Assembly (NCBI RefSeq): GCF_003148685.1
Contig: NZ_QGGR01000045.1
Span: 1 to 51,917 of the forward strand
DNA: 51,917 nt
Direction of reading: 5' to 3'
From: Actinoplanes xinjiangensis
GTDB lineage: Bacteria; Actinomycetota; Actinomycetes; Mycobacteriales; Micromonosporaceae
Shown here: piece by piece, positions 19,351 to 27,940 of the stretch
Position numbering within the stretch: the stretch's first letter is position 1
How the letters are laid out: every line of letters starts with the position of its first letter
The notes under the pieces: generated by a model
Told to the model about the DNA's origin: nothing
What the model saw: the letters and a program-made list of their open reading frames with translations, nothing else
Database searches by the model: none
Translations under genes and position numbers: made by a program

Positions 19351-20672
19351 TGGTGCACCACCTCGAGGGGTCGGGTCGGGGGGAACCAGGGGGCCCGGAG
19401 CACCCGCAGGTAGCCGATGAGGAAGCCGGCGAGCTCACGGAGCTGCTCCCGGTCACGGAATCCGCGGTCCCAGGCGGCGGCGGTCAGGCCGGCCGGGTCG
19501 CAGCCCCACTGGGCGGCCAGGACCGCGTCGGCGACCTGGGCCCGGAAGCGGGCCGGCCGTCCCTGCCGCCGGGACAGGTTCGCCTGGATCGCCTTGGCGG
19601 TCACGACGACCTGGCGGGCGACGGCGAGGACGTCGTCACGGCGCAGCTCCGGCGGGATCATCGCGACCGAGATCTGCCGGGTCTCCGCCGTGCCGAGACT
19701 GCGGACCAGCAGCCGCAGCGTCGCCTCCGCCGCCGGCAGAGCGGTCTCGTCCCGGGTCAGCCACGAGCCGTCCGGGACCGGGATACCACGGCCGAGCCGG
19801 CCGGCGGCCGACAGGGCCAGCTGTTCCAGTCCGGGATCGTCCGGCCGGGCGCCGCTGAAGCCGGCCAGCACCCGGGCGCGGTGCAGCTCGGCGAACTGCG
19901 GGTGCAGCACCCGCAGGGTCACCAGCAGCTCCAGCTCACTGACCCCTTTGGTCTGCTCGTACCGGGAACGCCAGCCCTCCAGGTAGGTGGTGTGCACGTG
20001 CCGGACCGGCTCGTCGGCGGGGCCGGCCGGGCACAGCGCCGGGTCACCGGCCGCCGCGGCCCGTAGCAGCCGCCGCGCGTCGTCGGCCTTCGCGTCGACC
20101 GGGTGGTCCGCCAGCCACAGCTGGAGACGGTCCATCGCGGCGCCCGCGTGCAGTGCCAGGGAGCGCCAGGTCAGCAGCCGGAACGGCAGTTCGGCGGCGG
20201 CCGCCAGGATCGCGGCACCCTCGTCCGGGCCGATCGCGCCGGCCCGGGTCGCGTCCCGGACCGCGATCCGGATGTTGACGAGCGGCTCGCTGAGTGGCCG
20301 GTAGCCGTCCTCGTCGAGGCCGTGCACCACGGCCACCTCGTGGTCGCCGGTGACGACGCCGTCCCGGTACAGCGCGAACACGTCACCGACGCCGCGCATG
20401 CCGTACCGCCAGAGCTCGGCGGCGCGCAGGGCGCCCATGCTGCTGCTTCCGGCGACGGTGACGCCGCGTTCCAGCAGCAGCAGGATCTCCCGGTGCCGGA
20501 CCGGCGGCCGGTGCATGAAGAAGCCGTCGACGATCAGGACCCGGTCGCCGGGGCCCGGGGCGAGACGAAGCAGGTCGCCGTGCCCGACCGGCGGCAGGAT
20601 CCGGGCGCCGGGCAACAGTGCGGCGGCCTCGGCGGCGGGCAGGCTGGGCCCGAGGAACAGCAGGTCAGCCAC
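19347..20672 (-). CDS. TfuA-like protein, partner of the YcaO enzyme
   Basis: 441 residues. The TfuA core is at the N-terminus (GPSLP, VLIVDGFFMH, RHREILLLLERGVTVAGSS, MGALRAAELWRYGMRGVG, DVFALYRDGVVTGDHEVA; about residues 8-118). TfuA proteins act with a YcaO enzyme to put backbone thioamides in RiPPs and in methyl-CoM reductase, probably by helping deliver sulfur. The C-terminal ~300 residues are an extra helical domain of unknown role. The GTG at 20672 overlaps the YcaO stop by 8 bases, and the stop overlaps the radical SAM start, so the three are one translation-coupled unit. Confidence 0.86.
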   Translation of the reverse strand: MADLLFLGPSLPAAEAAALLPGARILPPVGHGDLLRLAPGPGDRVLIVDGFFMHRPPVRHREILLLLERGVTVAGSSSMGALRAAELWRYGMRGVGDVFALYRDGVVTGDHEVAVVHGLDEDGYRPLSEPLVNIRIAVRDATRAGAIGPDEGAAILAAAAELPFRLLTWRSLALHAGAAMDRLQLWLADHPVDAKADDARRLLRAAAAGDPALCPAGPADEPVRHVHTTYLEGWRSRYEQTKGVSELELLVTLRVLHPQFAELHRARVLAGFSGARPDDPGLEQLALSAAGRLGRGIPVPDGSWLTRDETALPAAEATLRLLVRSLGTAETRQISVAMIPPELRRDDVLAVARQVVVTAKAIQANLSRRQGRPARFRAQVADAVLAAQWGCDPAGLTAAAWDRGFRDREQLRELAGFLIGYLRVLRAPWFPPTRPLEVVHQ

Positions 20673-21888
20673 GGCCGGCCCCCGGCCCCTGAGGGAGGTC
20701 GGCCGCCGGCCGCTGGGAGAGGGCGGCGTCGTCGACCAGGCGCAGGCCCGGTGCGATCACCCGGCTGACCGGGATGCCGATGTCGTCGTGGGTCAGGTCG
20801 ACGACGAACGGCTCGTGGCCGGTCCAGTCCCGGACACGGCCGGCGACGAGCCGCACGAGGGCCTCCAGATCCTGGCCGAGGGCGGTCACCGCCGGGTCCG
20901 GCGGGCGGACCGGCTCGCGGGGCGCGTCGACGACCGGCGGCGGGTCGGCGTACGGGTCGGCCGGCGCGTACACCTCACCGGCGATGTCGTCGCGGGCCCC
21001 GCCCACGGTGACCAGCCGGGACTGGGCGGCCTCGGCCAGCGCCCGGCCGACCGCGCGGCCCGGGTCGACGTGGCATCCGAAACCGCCGAAGGTCATCGGG
21101 ATCGAGTTGTCCCAGATCGACGCGCCGTAGCAGGGCAGCCCGGCCGGGCCGGTCAGGTCCACCACCTCGACCCAGCTGGACGAGCCGCGGATCGCCGCGA
21201 GCACCTGGACGGCCGACGGGTCGGCACAGGTGTCCGGGTCGACGTAGCGGCGGTCGGCGAGGGCCGAGACCGCATACGGTGTCATGCACTCCCGCTCGAC
21301 CAGCTCCAGCAGCGCGTGCAGGGTCGCCTCGGCCGCGGTGTTGCCGGTGGCCAGCCCGCTGCTGGTGGGGGTGAACAGGACGTCGTTCGGCGCGGACGGG
21401 CCCAGGTTGCCGCCGGGCGCGACGGTGAAGTCGAGGTAGACCAGGTCGTACGGCACCAGGTGGGTGCGGCCGGTCAGCAGGCCACGGCCGGGGATCCAGT
21501 CGAGTACGGTCCGGCCGGTGAGCGGGGACCGTGGGGCCAGATGCAGGCGGCGCGGGTCGTAGCCCAGGTCGAGGTCGTCGGCGGGCGCGCGGACGGCCGG
21601 AGCGATCCGGGGGTTCTCGGAGTGCCAGCCCTCGATGCTCTCCATCGTCGCGGCGACCCGGGACTGCACCGGGGTGAGACCGGTGCCGACGGTGACCGCC
21701 AGGCATCGTCCGGTGGGCCGGTACGCCACGTGCACCGGCAGCCCGACCTCGTCCAGGCCGGTGATGTCGGCGACCCGGGTGATGCCGAAGTGCGACAGCA
21801 GCGGGCGGATCCGCTCCCAGGTCTGCTCGGCCGGCGCCGCCCGGTAGGACCCGGACCGGGTCGGGTGATCGTTGACGATGGTCGGCAC
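20665..21888 (-). CDS. Stand-alone YcaO, TfuA-associated (thioamide-type)
   Basis: 407 residues with the YcaO ATP-binding signature: EATLHALLELVERE (about 190-205) and ALAEAAQSRLVTVGGARDD (about 275-300), the QSR...RDD form typical of TfuA-linked YcaOs. YcaO enzymes phosphorylate the peptide amide oxygen; with TfuA the product is usually a thioamide instead of an azoline. No E1-like partner domain is fused. Start is GTG 21888 (PTIVNDHPTRSG) with GGGGAGG upstream; the frame is open to 22455, but that part overlaps the precursor gene in another frame and does not look like protein. It lies 56 bases after precursor 1. Confidence 0.9.
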   Translation of the reverse strand: MPTIVNDHPTRSGSYRAAPAEQTWERIRPLLSHFGITRVADITGLDEVGLPVHVAYRPTGRCLAVTVGTGLTPVQSRVAATMESIEGWHSENPRIAPAVRAPADDLDLGYDPRRLHLAPRSPLTGRTVLDWIPGRGLLTGRTHLVPYDLVYLDFTVAPGGNLGPSAPNDVLFTPTSSGLATGNTAAEATLHALLELVERECMTPYAVSALADRRYVDPDTCADPSAVQVLAAIRGSSSWVEVVDLTGPAGLPCYGASIWDNSIPMTFGGFGCHVDPGRAVGRALAEAAQSRLVTVGGARDDIAGEVYAPADPYADPPPVVDAPREPVRPPDPAVTALGQDLEALVRLVAGRVRDWTGHEPFVVDLTHDDIGIPVSRVIAPGLRLVDDAALSQRPAADLPQGPGAGRG

Positions 21889-21944
21889 GAGTGTCCTCCC
21901 CGGTGGTGGCGGCCGGCGCGACGGGGGCCGCGCCGGCCGGCCGG

Positions 21945-22292
21945 TCACTTCGACTGGTAGAGGTTGATGTTGTTGTTGCCGCCGGCCGCGATCAGCTCGA
22001 GGTCGTCGTCGGTGAGCTCGCTGAGGTCGATCGGGGCGTGCTCCGGGACGCGGAGCACGTGCGTCCCGGGGGTTCCGTTGAACGCCTGGAGGATCTCGGT
22101 GCGGGTCAGCAGTTCCTCCGGCTGGGTGCGGTCGACCGTCACGGTCGCGGCCGGGTCGACCGGCAGGCCGGCCTCGACGGCGAACCGCTTCGGGTCGGCG
22201 AGCAGAGCGGCCAGCGCCGCCTCGTCGCCCCAGACCTTCGCCAGCAGGCTCTGGTAGGCACGGTCGAACTCGGAGAAGTCTTCGGTGCTCAT
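21945..22292 (-). CDS. NHLP-leader RiPP precursor 1 (Asn-rich core)
   Basis: 115 residues. The leader resembles nitrile hydratase alpha subunit (NHLP family; AYQSLLAKVWGDEAALAALL then DPKRFAVEAGLPVDP). It ends in LTDDDLELIAAGG, a double-Gly-type cut site, leaving a short core NNNINLYQSK (10 residues) with no Cys, Ser only near its end, and three consecutive Asn. Backbone modification by the adjacent YcaO/TfuA pair (thioamides) would not need Cys, which fits the core. ATG at 22292 has GGAAGGA upstream. A -35/-10 pair (22416-22421, 22392-22397) lies about 100 bases upstream. Confidence 0.86.
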   Translation of the reverse strand: MSTEDFSEFDRAYQSLLAKVWGDEAALAALLADPKRFAVEAGLPVDPAATVTVDRTQPEELLTRTEILQAFNGTPGTHVLRVPEHAPIDLSELTDDDLELIAAGGNNNINLYQSK

Positions 22293-22391
22293 GACACACG
22301 TCCTTCCGGGTGCAACTACGAATGTGGAACGGCCCGGTGGAGCCGGTGGGGCCGTGGTGCCGGGCCGGGAAGCGGCGGTGGCGTGACATCG

Positions 22392-22421
22392 ACGCTAGGA
22401 ACCGCCGGACCGGCCGGGCAA
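22392..22421 (-). promoter_or_regulatory. Candidate promoter of precursor 1 operon
   Basis: On the minus strand TTGCCC (22416-22421) and TAGCGT (22392-22397) are 18 bases apart, close to the sigma-70-type consensus, about 100 bases upstream of precursor 1. Confidence 0.45.
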
Positions 22422-22506
22422 GACAAGTGCGGGCGACGGCACGGGACGGTGCCAAGGTGCTCCGACAGCGGTGCCGATCGATGTCATCGTCGCGGTACGG
22501 ACCGGA

Positions 22507-22872
22507 TCAGGTGCAGCAGCAGGGGCAGCAGCAGGCACCGGTCGGGTCCACCCCGGCGACCACGCTGTCCAGTTCGTGCTCGGACAGTTCGTGCTCGTCG
22601 AGCTCGTCCAGGGCCGGCACGTAGAGCAGGAACGGCCCACCGGCGGCGAGCGCGTCCGCCCAGGCCCGGACCTGCACGTCGATGTCCGGGTCCACGTGCT
22701 GCGCGTCGCGTACCACCACGACCGGGATCTCCGGCGGCAGCAGCAGGTCGTGCTCGGCGAGCAGCCGGTGCGGGTCGTCGGCGAGCAGGCGTTCCTGGTC
22801 CGGTTCCGACCACACCCCGGCGACCAGCCGGCCGTACGCGGTGATGAAGAGCGCTCGTTCTGACGGGTCCAT
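22507..22872 (-). CDS. NHLP-leader RiPP precursor 2 (poly-Cys core)
   Basis: 121 residues from the ATG at 22872 (GGAGAG upstream); the frame is open to 22962. The leader has an NHLP-like form (YGRLVAGVWSEPDQERLLAD, then DPHRLLAEHDLLLPPEIPVVVV), an acidic DELDEHELSEHELDSVVAG stretch with a likely cut after VAG, and the tail VDPTGACCCPCCCT. Six Cys in a nine-residue tail, with one Thr at the end, is a ready substrate for thiazole and methyloxazole formation by the fused YcaO plus dehydrogenase. Precursor 1 lies 214 bases downstream on the same strand, and the lipoprotein gene diverges from it. Confidence 0.86.
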   Translation of the reverse strand: MDPSERALFITAYGRLVAGVWSEPDQERLLADDPHRLLAEHDLLLPPEIPVVVVRDAQHVDPDIDVQVRAWADALAAGGPFLLYVPALDELDEHELSEHELDSVVAGVDPTGACCCPCCCT

Positions 22873-22953
22873 GGTGTTCTCTCCGCTCTCACGGGGCCTC
22901 GAATGCGCCCATCGTCGGCGCGGACGGTGACCCCGGCAGAGCACGGCATCGAT

Positions 22954-22993
22954 CGGTGTCACGGTGCCGCGTGCCGGGGCACGGTTCGGTGCC
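22954..22993. promoter_or_regulatory. Repeated CGGTGYC motif in the RiPP divergent promoter
   Basis: CGGTGTC (22954-22960) and CGGTGCC (22962-22968, 22987-22993) are clustered between precursor 2 and the lipoprotein gene. The same word occurs at 22447-22453 and 22469-22475 (between precursors) and 24104-24110 (before the fused YcaO), each near ATCGATCGG-like sequence. They may be binding sites of a cluster regulator, but such words are common in G+C-rich DNA. Confidence 0.3.
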
Positions 22994-23080
22994 GTGCCCG
23001 GCCCGCCGCCGCAACCTCGCCGAATACTCGGATCACGGCGGAGGGCGCCGGACGGGCATGACGAGGATCAGGTGGTCGAT

Positions 23081-24067
23081 ATGGCAAGCCGGACGCGGGG
23101 CGGACTCGGGCGGATGGTGATCCCGGCGGTCCTCTTCCTGGCCGTCGCCGGGTGCGCGGACCCGGGTGCCGAGCCGGCGGCGGCCGGTCCGGAGGCGGCC
23201 GGACCGAGTGCCGCCGGTTTCGACCCGGCGGCGGTGCTCGCCGAGTTCGACGCGGCCGACTCCGCGGCGTCGAAGAGCGGCGACGGCGAGAAGCTGGCCG
23301 TCTGGGAGACCGGTCCCGCCCTGCAGAACAGCCTGGCCGGGGTGAAACGGGCCCGGCTCAGCAAGCGGGTGCTGCCCGGCTTCAGGCATCAGGACCCGGT
23401 CTTCGCGGTGTCCGCGGACTGCTTCGTGACCTCGGCGAAGATGGCCGTCGACGGGGAGGACCGGCCGCGTGCCGACGCCGGCCACTTCGTCCGCGACGAC
23501 GCCGGGCGGTGGCAGCTGAGCCACCACGTGATGATCTCCGACGAGCTGGTGGCGGCGACCGGGGCGTTCCGGCAGGCGACGGCGCACCCCACCGACGAGC
23601 TGCTGGACGCGGCCCGCCGTACCGCCCTCACCGGTGAGGTCTTCCAGCGCAGTATCGCCGGGCCGGCCGACACCACGGTCCTCGCCCCCAGCGCCGTCCT
23701 GGACGATCAGCTGGCCGCCGGATGGTCCATCTACACGTCTCAGATGGAAGCCGCGTCGATGAAGGTGGACCGGCGGCTGACCGCCTCCGAGTGGGCCCCG
23801 TGCGCGGCGAAGACCGGCGACGGGGTGATCGGGTTCCTGACCCTGAACGTGGTCGACACCATCGTCTCCACGAAGGACGGCGACGACGCGGTCCTGGCCC
23901 CGCCCGCTCCGGACCTGCTGGCCACCGGCCGTACCACGGCGGTGAAGGCGCACACCATCACCGTCTCCCGGGTCGAGGTGTTCCTGCTCGAGGTGCCGCT
24001 GGACGGGGCACCGGCCGCCGTGCTCGGGCTCACCGACGCCGCCACCGAGATCACCGCCACCGACTAG
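23081..24067 (+). CDS. Lipoprotein of unknown function in the RiPP cluster
   Basis: 328 residues. A signal peptide with lipobox (VLFLAVAGCADPG, Cys about 23) predicts a lipid-anchored extracytoplasmic protein; an Ala/Gly/Pro-rich linker follows. The remainder is a soluble domain I do not recognise (HFVRDDAGRWQLSHHVMISD is a distinctive stretch). It diverges from precursor 2 and heads the right arm, 107 bases before the fused YcaO. A self-protection or accessory export role is possible but not shown. ATG at 23081 follows GGATCAGG. Confidence 0.75.
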   Translation: MASRTRGGLGRMVIPAVLFLAVAGCADPGAEPAAAGPEAAGPSAAGFDPAAVLAEFDAADSAASKSGDGEKLAVWETGPALQNSLAGVKRARLSKRVLPGFRHQDPVFAVSADCFVTSAKMAVDGEDRPRADAGHFVRDDAGRWQLSHHVMISDELVAATGAFRQATAHPTDELLDAARRTALTGEVFQRSIAGPADTTVLAPSAVLDDQLAAGWSIYTSQMEAASMKVDRRLTASEWAPCAAKTGDGVIGFLTLNVVDTIVSTKDGDDAVLAPPAPDLLATGRTTAVKAHTITVSRVEVFLLEVPLDGAPAAVLGLTDAATEITATD

Positions 24068-24174
24068 AGGCCCGCGATCCTGTCGATCCACCGCGGCCGG
24101 GATCGGTGCCATCGATGGAGACGGCCGGGGCCGCCGACCGAGAATCGCCGTTATCCGGCTGCGAGGTGAGACCG

Positions 24175-26457
24175 ATGCATCAACCCCGATTCCGCCACGA
24201 CTACCTGCCGATCCGCCTCGCCGAGCCGTACCGGGACCATCTCGTGGTGGTCGGTGAGACCCGCAACGTGATGATCGACGACCCGGTCGCGGTGGAGCTG
24301 GCCGCACTGCTGGACGGCACCCGCGCTCTCGGCCAGGTGGTCGGTGAGCTGGTCGGCCGGCATTCGGCCGGCGCCCTGGCCCGTGCCCTGCGCCGCCTCG
24401 ACGGGCTGGACCTGCTGGCCGCCGGGCCGTGCACGACCCCGCGTCCGGCCGCCGCCGCCTGGGACGCCCGCAACGTGGCGCCGGACCGGGCCGAACAGTG
24501 GCGGCGCGACGGACGGGTGCTGCTGGTCGACGCCGGCTCCCCGGCCGTCGCCGGCCTCGCCGCCCGGCTCGGCGACCTCGGGCCGCCGGTGACGGTCGTC
24601 CCGGCCGGCGACCCGGACCGCCTGGACGCGGACGGGCTCCTCGTGGTCGCCCCCGGCTCGATGATCGATCCCCGGCTGGCCCGGCTCAACGAGGCCTGCC
24701 TGGCCACCGGCCGGCCCTGGCTGCTGGTCCGGCCGCACGGGCACGTGCTGCTGCTCGGCCCGCACTTCCGGCCCGGCACGACCGGCTGCTGGGAGTGCCT
24801 GCGGCGCCGGTGGACCGACAACGAGGAGGTCGTCAACTTCGTCGTGGAGCAGCGTGGCGACCACGACCGGCCCAGCCCGGCGTGGGCGGCGCTGGACGCC
24901 ACCACCGCGGTTCTGGCGGGGCTCCTCGCCGCCGAACTGCCGGTGCTCGCCGTCGCCGGCGGGTCCCCGCGGGTCACCGGGCGGATGGTCGCCCTGGACA
25001 CCCGCGACCTGACCACCGGCACGCACACCCTGGTCCGGCTGCCGCAATGCCCGGCGTGCGGCGACCCGGCCCGGCTCGGCGGCACCGGACCACGGGTCAC
25101 CGTGACGCCCGACCCGCTCACCGCCGACGACGGGACCGGCAGCCGGACCCGGCCCGCCGCGGAGACCCTCCGGCTACTGGAGCACCAGGTCAGCCCATAC
25201 CTGGGAGTGATCACCCGGCTGTCGCCCACCGGCGGGGACAGCGACGGCGGGGTGATGTTCGGCTACACCGCCGGACACAACTTCGCCCTGGCCCGCGGGC
25301 CGGAACGGCTGCGCGGCAACCTGCGCGGGCTCAGCGGCGGCAAGGGGCGCACCGAGACGCAGGCCCGCGTCAGCGCGATCGGCGAGGCGATCGAACGGTA
25401 CTGCGGGGTGTGGCGGGGCGACCGGCCCAGCCGGCGCGCCGCCTACGCCGGCCTGGGGCGCGAGCGCGCCGTGCCGATGTCCGAGCTGCGGCACTTCTCG
25501 GCACGCCAGTACGCCGAACGGGACCTGACCAACCCCGGCTCCGGGCCGTTCCACCACGTACCCGTTCCGGCCGGCGACGACGTGGTGATGGAGTGGACCA
25601 CCGGCTGGTCGCTCACCCACGACCGGCCGTGCGACCTGCCGGCCGCCTACGTCTGGTACGGCCACCCGGACGCGTCCCGGCTGTCCCTGGGCCCCGCCGA
25701 CTCCAACGGCTGCGCCGCCGGCGGCACCCTCGGCGAGGCGATCCTCCAGGGCTTCTACGAGCTGGTGGAACGCGACGCCGTCGCGCTCTGGTGGTACCAC
25801 CGGTCCCGTCTGCCCGGCGTCGACCTCGCCGCCTTCGACGACCCGTGGCCCGCCGCCGTCCAGAGGCACTACCGCACCGTCCTCGGCCGCCGCCTCTGGG
25901 TTCTGGACCTCACCGCCGACCTCGGGATCCCGGTGTACGCCGCGGTCAGCGAACGCGACGGCGGAGGGCAGGTGCTGGTCGGCTTCGGTGCGCACCCGAG
26001 CGCCGCGGTCGCACTGACCCGGGCGGTCAGCGAACTCAACCAGTTCCTGCCCCTGGCCGCGGCCGTGGCCGGCGCGAACGGCGGCCACCACGGCGCCGAA
26101 CCGGAGACCGCCCGCTGGCTGACCACCGTCACCACCGCGGACCAGCCGTGGCTCCGCCCCGATCCGGATCAGCCGCCGACGACGCCGGCGCCCCACCCGT
26201 CCCCGGTCACGGCGGACACCTCGGCCGCGGTGACCGCCGCCGTCGACACGGCCCGCGCCGCCGGGCTGGAGCTGATCGTGGTCGACCAGTCCCGCCCGGA
26301 GCTGGAACTGGCCGTGGCCAGGGTGGTCGTGCCGGGGCTGCGGCATTTCTGGCGCCGGCTCGGCCCGGGCCGGCTCTGGGAGACGCCGGCCGTCCTCGGA
26401 CGGGCGCCACTGGCCACCGGCGAGGACTCGATCAACCCGTTGAGTGTCTTCTTCTGA
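24175..26457 (+). CDS. Fused E1-like/YcaO cyclodehydratase (TOMM)
   Basis: 760 residues. The N-terminal half (~330) is a leader-binding/E1-like (Ocin-ThiF) domain with two zinc-type pairs, CWEC (about 205) and CPAC (about 292). The C-terminal half is YcaO: VSAIGEAIERYCGVW (about 400), GTLGEAILQGFYELVERDA (about 520), TRAVSELNQFLPL (about 615). It would dehydrate Cys, Ser or Thr with the preceding carbonyl to azolines using ATP. The C-terminus ends NPLSVFF, not the PxPxP end seen in many azoline-forming YcaOs. Start ATG 24175 follows GAGGTGAG. The next gene follows at once, so it starts the right-arm operon. Confidence 0.9.
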   Translation: MHQPRFRHDYLPIRLAEPYRDHLVVVGETRNVMIDDPVAVELAALLDGTRALGQVVGELVGRHSAGALARALRRLDGLDLLAAGPCTTPRPAAAAWDARNVAPDRAEQWRRDGRVLLVDAGSPAVAGLAARLGDLGPPVTVVPAGDPDRLDADGLLVVAPGSMIDPRLARLNEACLATGRPWLLVRPHGHVLLLGPHFRPGTTGCWECLRRRWTDNEEVVNFVVEQRGDHDRPSPAWAALDATTAVLAGLLAAELPVLAVAGGSPRVTGRMVALDTRDLTTGTHTLVRLPQCPACGDPARLGGTGPRVTVTPDPLTADDGTGSRTRPAAETLRLLEHQVSPYLGVITRLSPTGGDSDGGVMFGYTAGHNFALARGPERLRGNLRGLSGGKGRTETQARVSAIGEAIERYCGVWRGDRPSRRAAYAGLGRERAVPMSELRHFSARQYAERDLTNPGSGPFHHVPVPAGDDVVMEWTTGWSLTHDRPCDLPAAYVWYGHPDASRLSLGPADSNGCAAGGTLGEAILQGFYELVERDAVALWWYHRSRLPGVDLAAFDDPWPAAVQRHYRTVLGRRLWVLDLTADLGIPVYAAVSERDGGGQVLVGFGAHPSAAVALTRAVSELNQFLPLAAAVAGANGGHHGAEPETARWLTTVTTADQPWLRPDPDQPPTTPAPHPSPVTADTSAAVTAAVDTARAAGLELIVVDQSRPELELAVARVVVPGLRHFWRRLGPGRLWETPAVLGRAPLATGEDSINPLSVFF

Positions 26458-26473
26458 TCGTCCGGAGGGGCCC

Positions 26474-27940
26474 GTGCCATCGACCACCGCAGTGCCCACC
26501 GAACCGGAGACCGGCGCGATCCGCCGGGTCCCGGTCCGGGAGGAGTACCGCTTCCGGGACCGGACCACGCTGAGCAACGGCGCCGGTGACTCGATCACCG
26601 TCCAGTACGGGCGGTTCCAGCTGCACATGGAACGTCTCGGGCTCGGTCGCCGGGCCATGCTGCTGCGGCTCGCCGACGAATGGCTCGACGACGACGCCGT
26701 ACAGCATCTGGTCGCCACGGTGGAGGGCGAGAACCGCATCCTGCGGGCCCAGGTGCTGCTCCGCCGCCTGATCACGCACGCCTGGTTACGCCGTCGCGTG
26801 TCGGCCGGCAACCGGCCGCTGCTGGAGATCGACCCGCAGGGCCTCGGCGCGTCGGTGCTGCCGCCAGCGGCCCGGCACCGGCCCGGCGTCCGGTACCGGA
26901 TGTCCCGCCTGGCCCGGATCGACGCCGACGGTGCCGTGCTGTCCGCGCTCAACCCCACCCGCGCGGTGGCCGTCGGCTGCCCGGACCCCCGGGTCGCCGG
27001 GCTGCTCGCCCTGGCCGCCGCGCAGGGCTGTGACCTGGACCGGGCGGCCGCGGTGCTCGGCGTGTCCGCTCCGGTGGCCGGCCGGGTCGTCGACGAGCTG
27101 CTCAGCGCCGGGATCCTGGAGGAGCCCGGCCCGGCGTCCGCACCGGGTGTCTTCTGGTCCCCGGCCGAGCTGGAGGTGCACCACCGGTCCCGGGTCGGCC
27201 GGCACGCGCTGCCGGTCGGGGGCACCCACCGGTTCCGGGATCGGCTGCCGGCCGAGCCGCTGCGGCGCGGCTTCCCCGGCGCACCCGCCACCGACCTGCC
27301 GGAACCGGACCTGGACGCGGTCGCGGCCGCCGAGCCCACGCTGACCGACGTGATCCGGGCCCGGCGGTCGATCCGCACCCATGACGACGCGCATCCGATC
27401 ACCCTGGACCGGCTCGCCGAGTTCCTGTACCGGGTGCAGGCCACCCGCCCGGCCGGGGAGCACGACGGCATCGAGGTGGGGCACCGGCCGTACCCGGGCG
27501 GGGGTGGCCTCTACGAACTGGAGATCTATCCGCTGGTGCTGAGCTGCGAGGGTCTGTCGCCGGGGCTGTACCACTACGACGGGACGGCGCACCAGCTGCG
27601 GCTGCTGGCCCCGGCGGGGCCGCTCACCGAACGGATGGCCGGGTACGCCCGCGCGGCCGCCGCGATGACCGGGCCACCCCAGGTGCTCCTCGTGATCACC
27701 GCCCGGGTCGGCCGGCTGATGTGGAAGTACGAGGGGATCGGCTACCCGATGATCCTCAAGCACTCCGGCGTGCTGACCGAGCTGATGTACCTGGTGGCGA
27801 CCGCGATGGGGCTGGCGCCGTGCGCGCTGGGCTCCGGCGACTCCGCGGCCTTCGCCGAGCTGTCCGGGATCGATCCCCTGGCCGAGCCGGCGGTCGCCGA
27901 CTTCGCGCTGGGCTCCGCGGCACGCCGGGAGCCGGCATGA
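26474..27940 (+). CDS. SagB-type FMN dehydrogenase
   Basis: 488 residues. The C-terminal ~200 residues match SagB-type nitroreductases (SIRTHDDAHPITLDRLAEFL, RPYPGGGGLYELEIYPL, KHSGVLTELMYLVATAMGL, CALGSGDS); the N-terminal ~280 is a winged-helix-like extension seen in longer SagB proteins. The family oxidises azolines to azoles using FMN, so it pairs naturally with the fused YcaO. Start choice: GTG 26474 with GGAGGGG just upstream; a GTG at 26444 overlaps the YcaO gene but lacks a site. Confidence 0.88.
   Translation: MPSTTAVPTEPETGAIRRVPVREEYRFRDRTTLSNGAGDSITVQYGRFQLHMERLGLGRRAMLLRLADEWLDDDAVQHLVATVEGENRILRAQVLLRRLITHAWLRRRVSAGNRPLLEIDPQGLGASVLPPAARHRPGVRYRMSRLARIDADGAVLSALNPTRAVAVGCPDPRVAGLLALAAAQGCDLDRAAAVLGVSAPVAGRVVDELLSAGILEEPGPASAPGVFWSPAELEVHHRSRVGRHALPVGGTHRFRDRLPAEPLRRGFPGAPATDLPEPDLDAVAAAEPTLTDVIRARRSIRTHDDAHPITLDRLAEFLYRVQATRPAGEHDGIEVGHRPYPGGGGLYELEIYPLVLSCEGLSPGLYHYDGTAHQLRLLAPAGPLTERMAGYARAAAAMTGPPQVLLVITARVGRLMWKYEGIGYPMILKHSGVLTELMYLVATAMGLAPCALGSGDSAAFAELSGIDPLAEPAVADFALGSAARREPA

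Noticed and set aside
21889..22455. N-terminal extension of the stand-alone YcaO
   Set aside because: This stretch overlaps precursor 1 in another frame and is Arg/Pro-rich; a proper ribosome binding site precedes GTG 21888.
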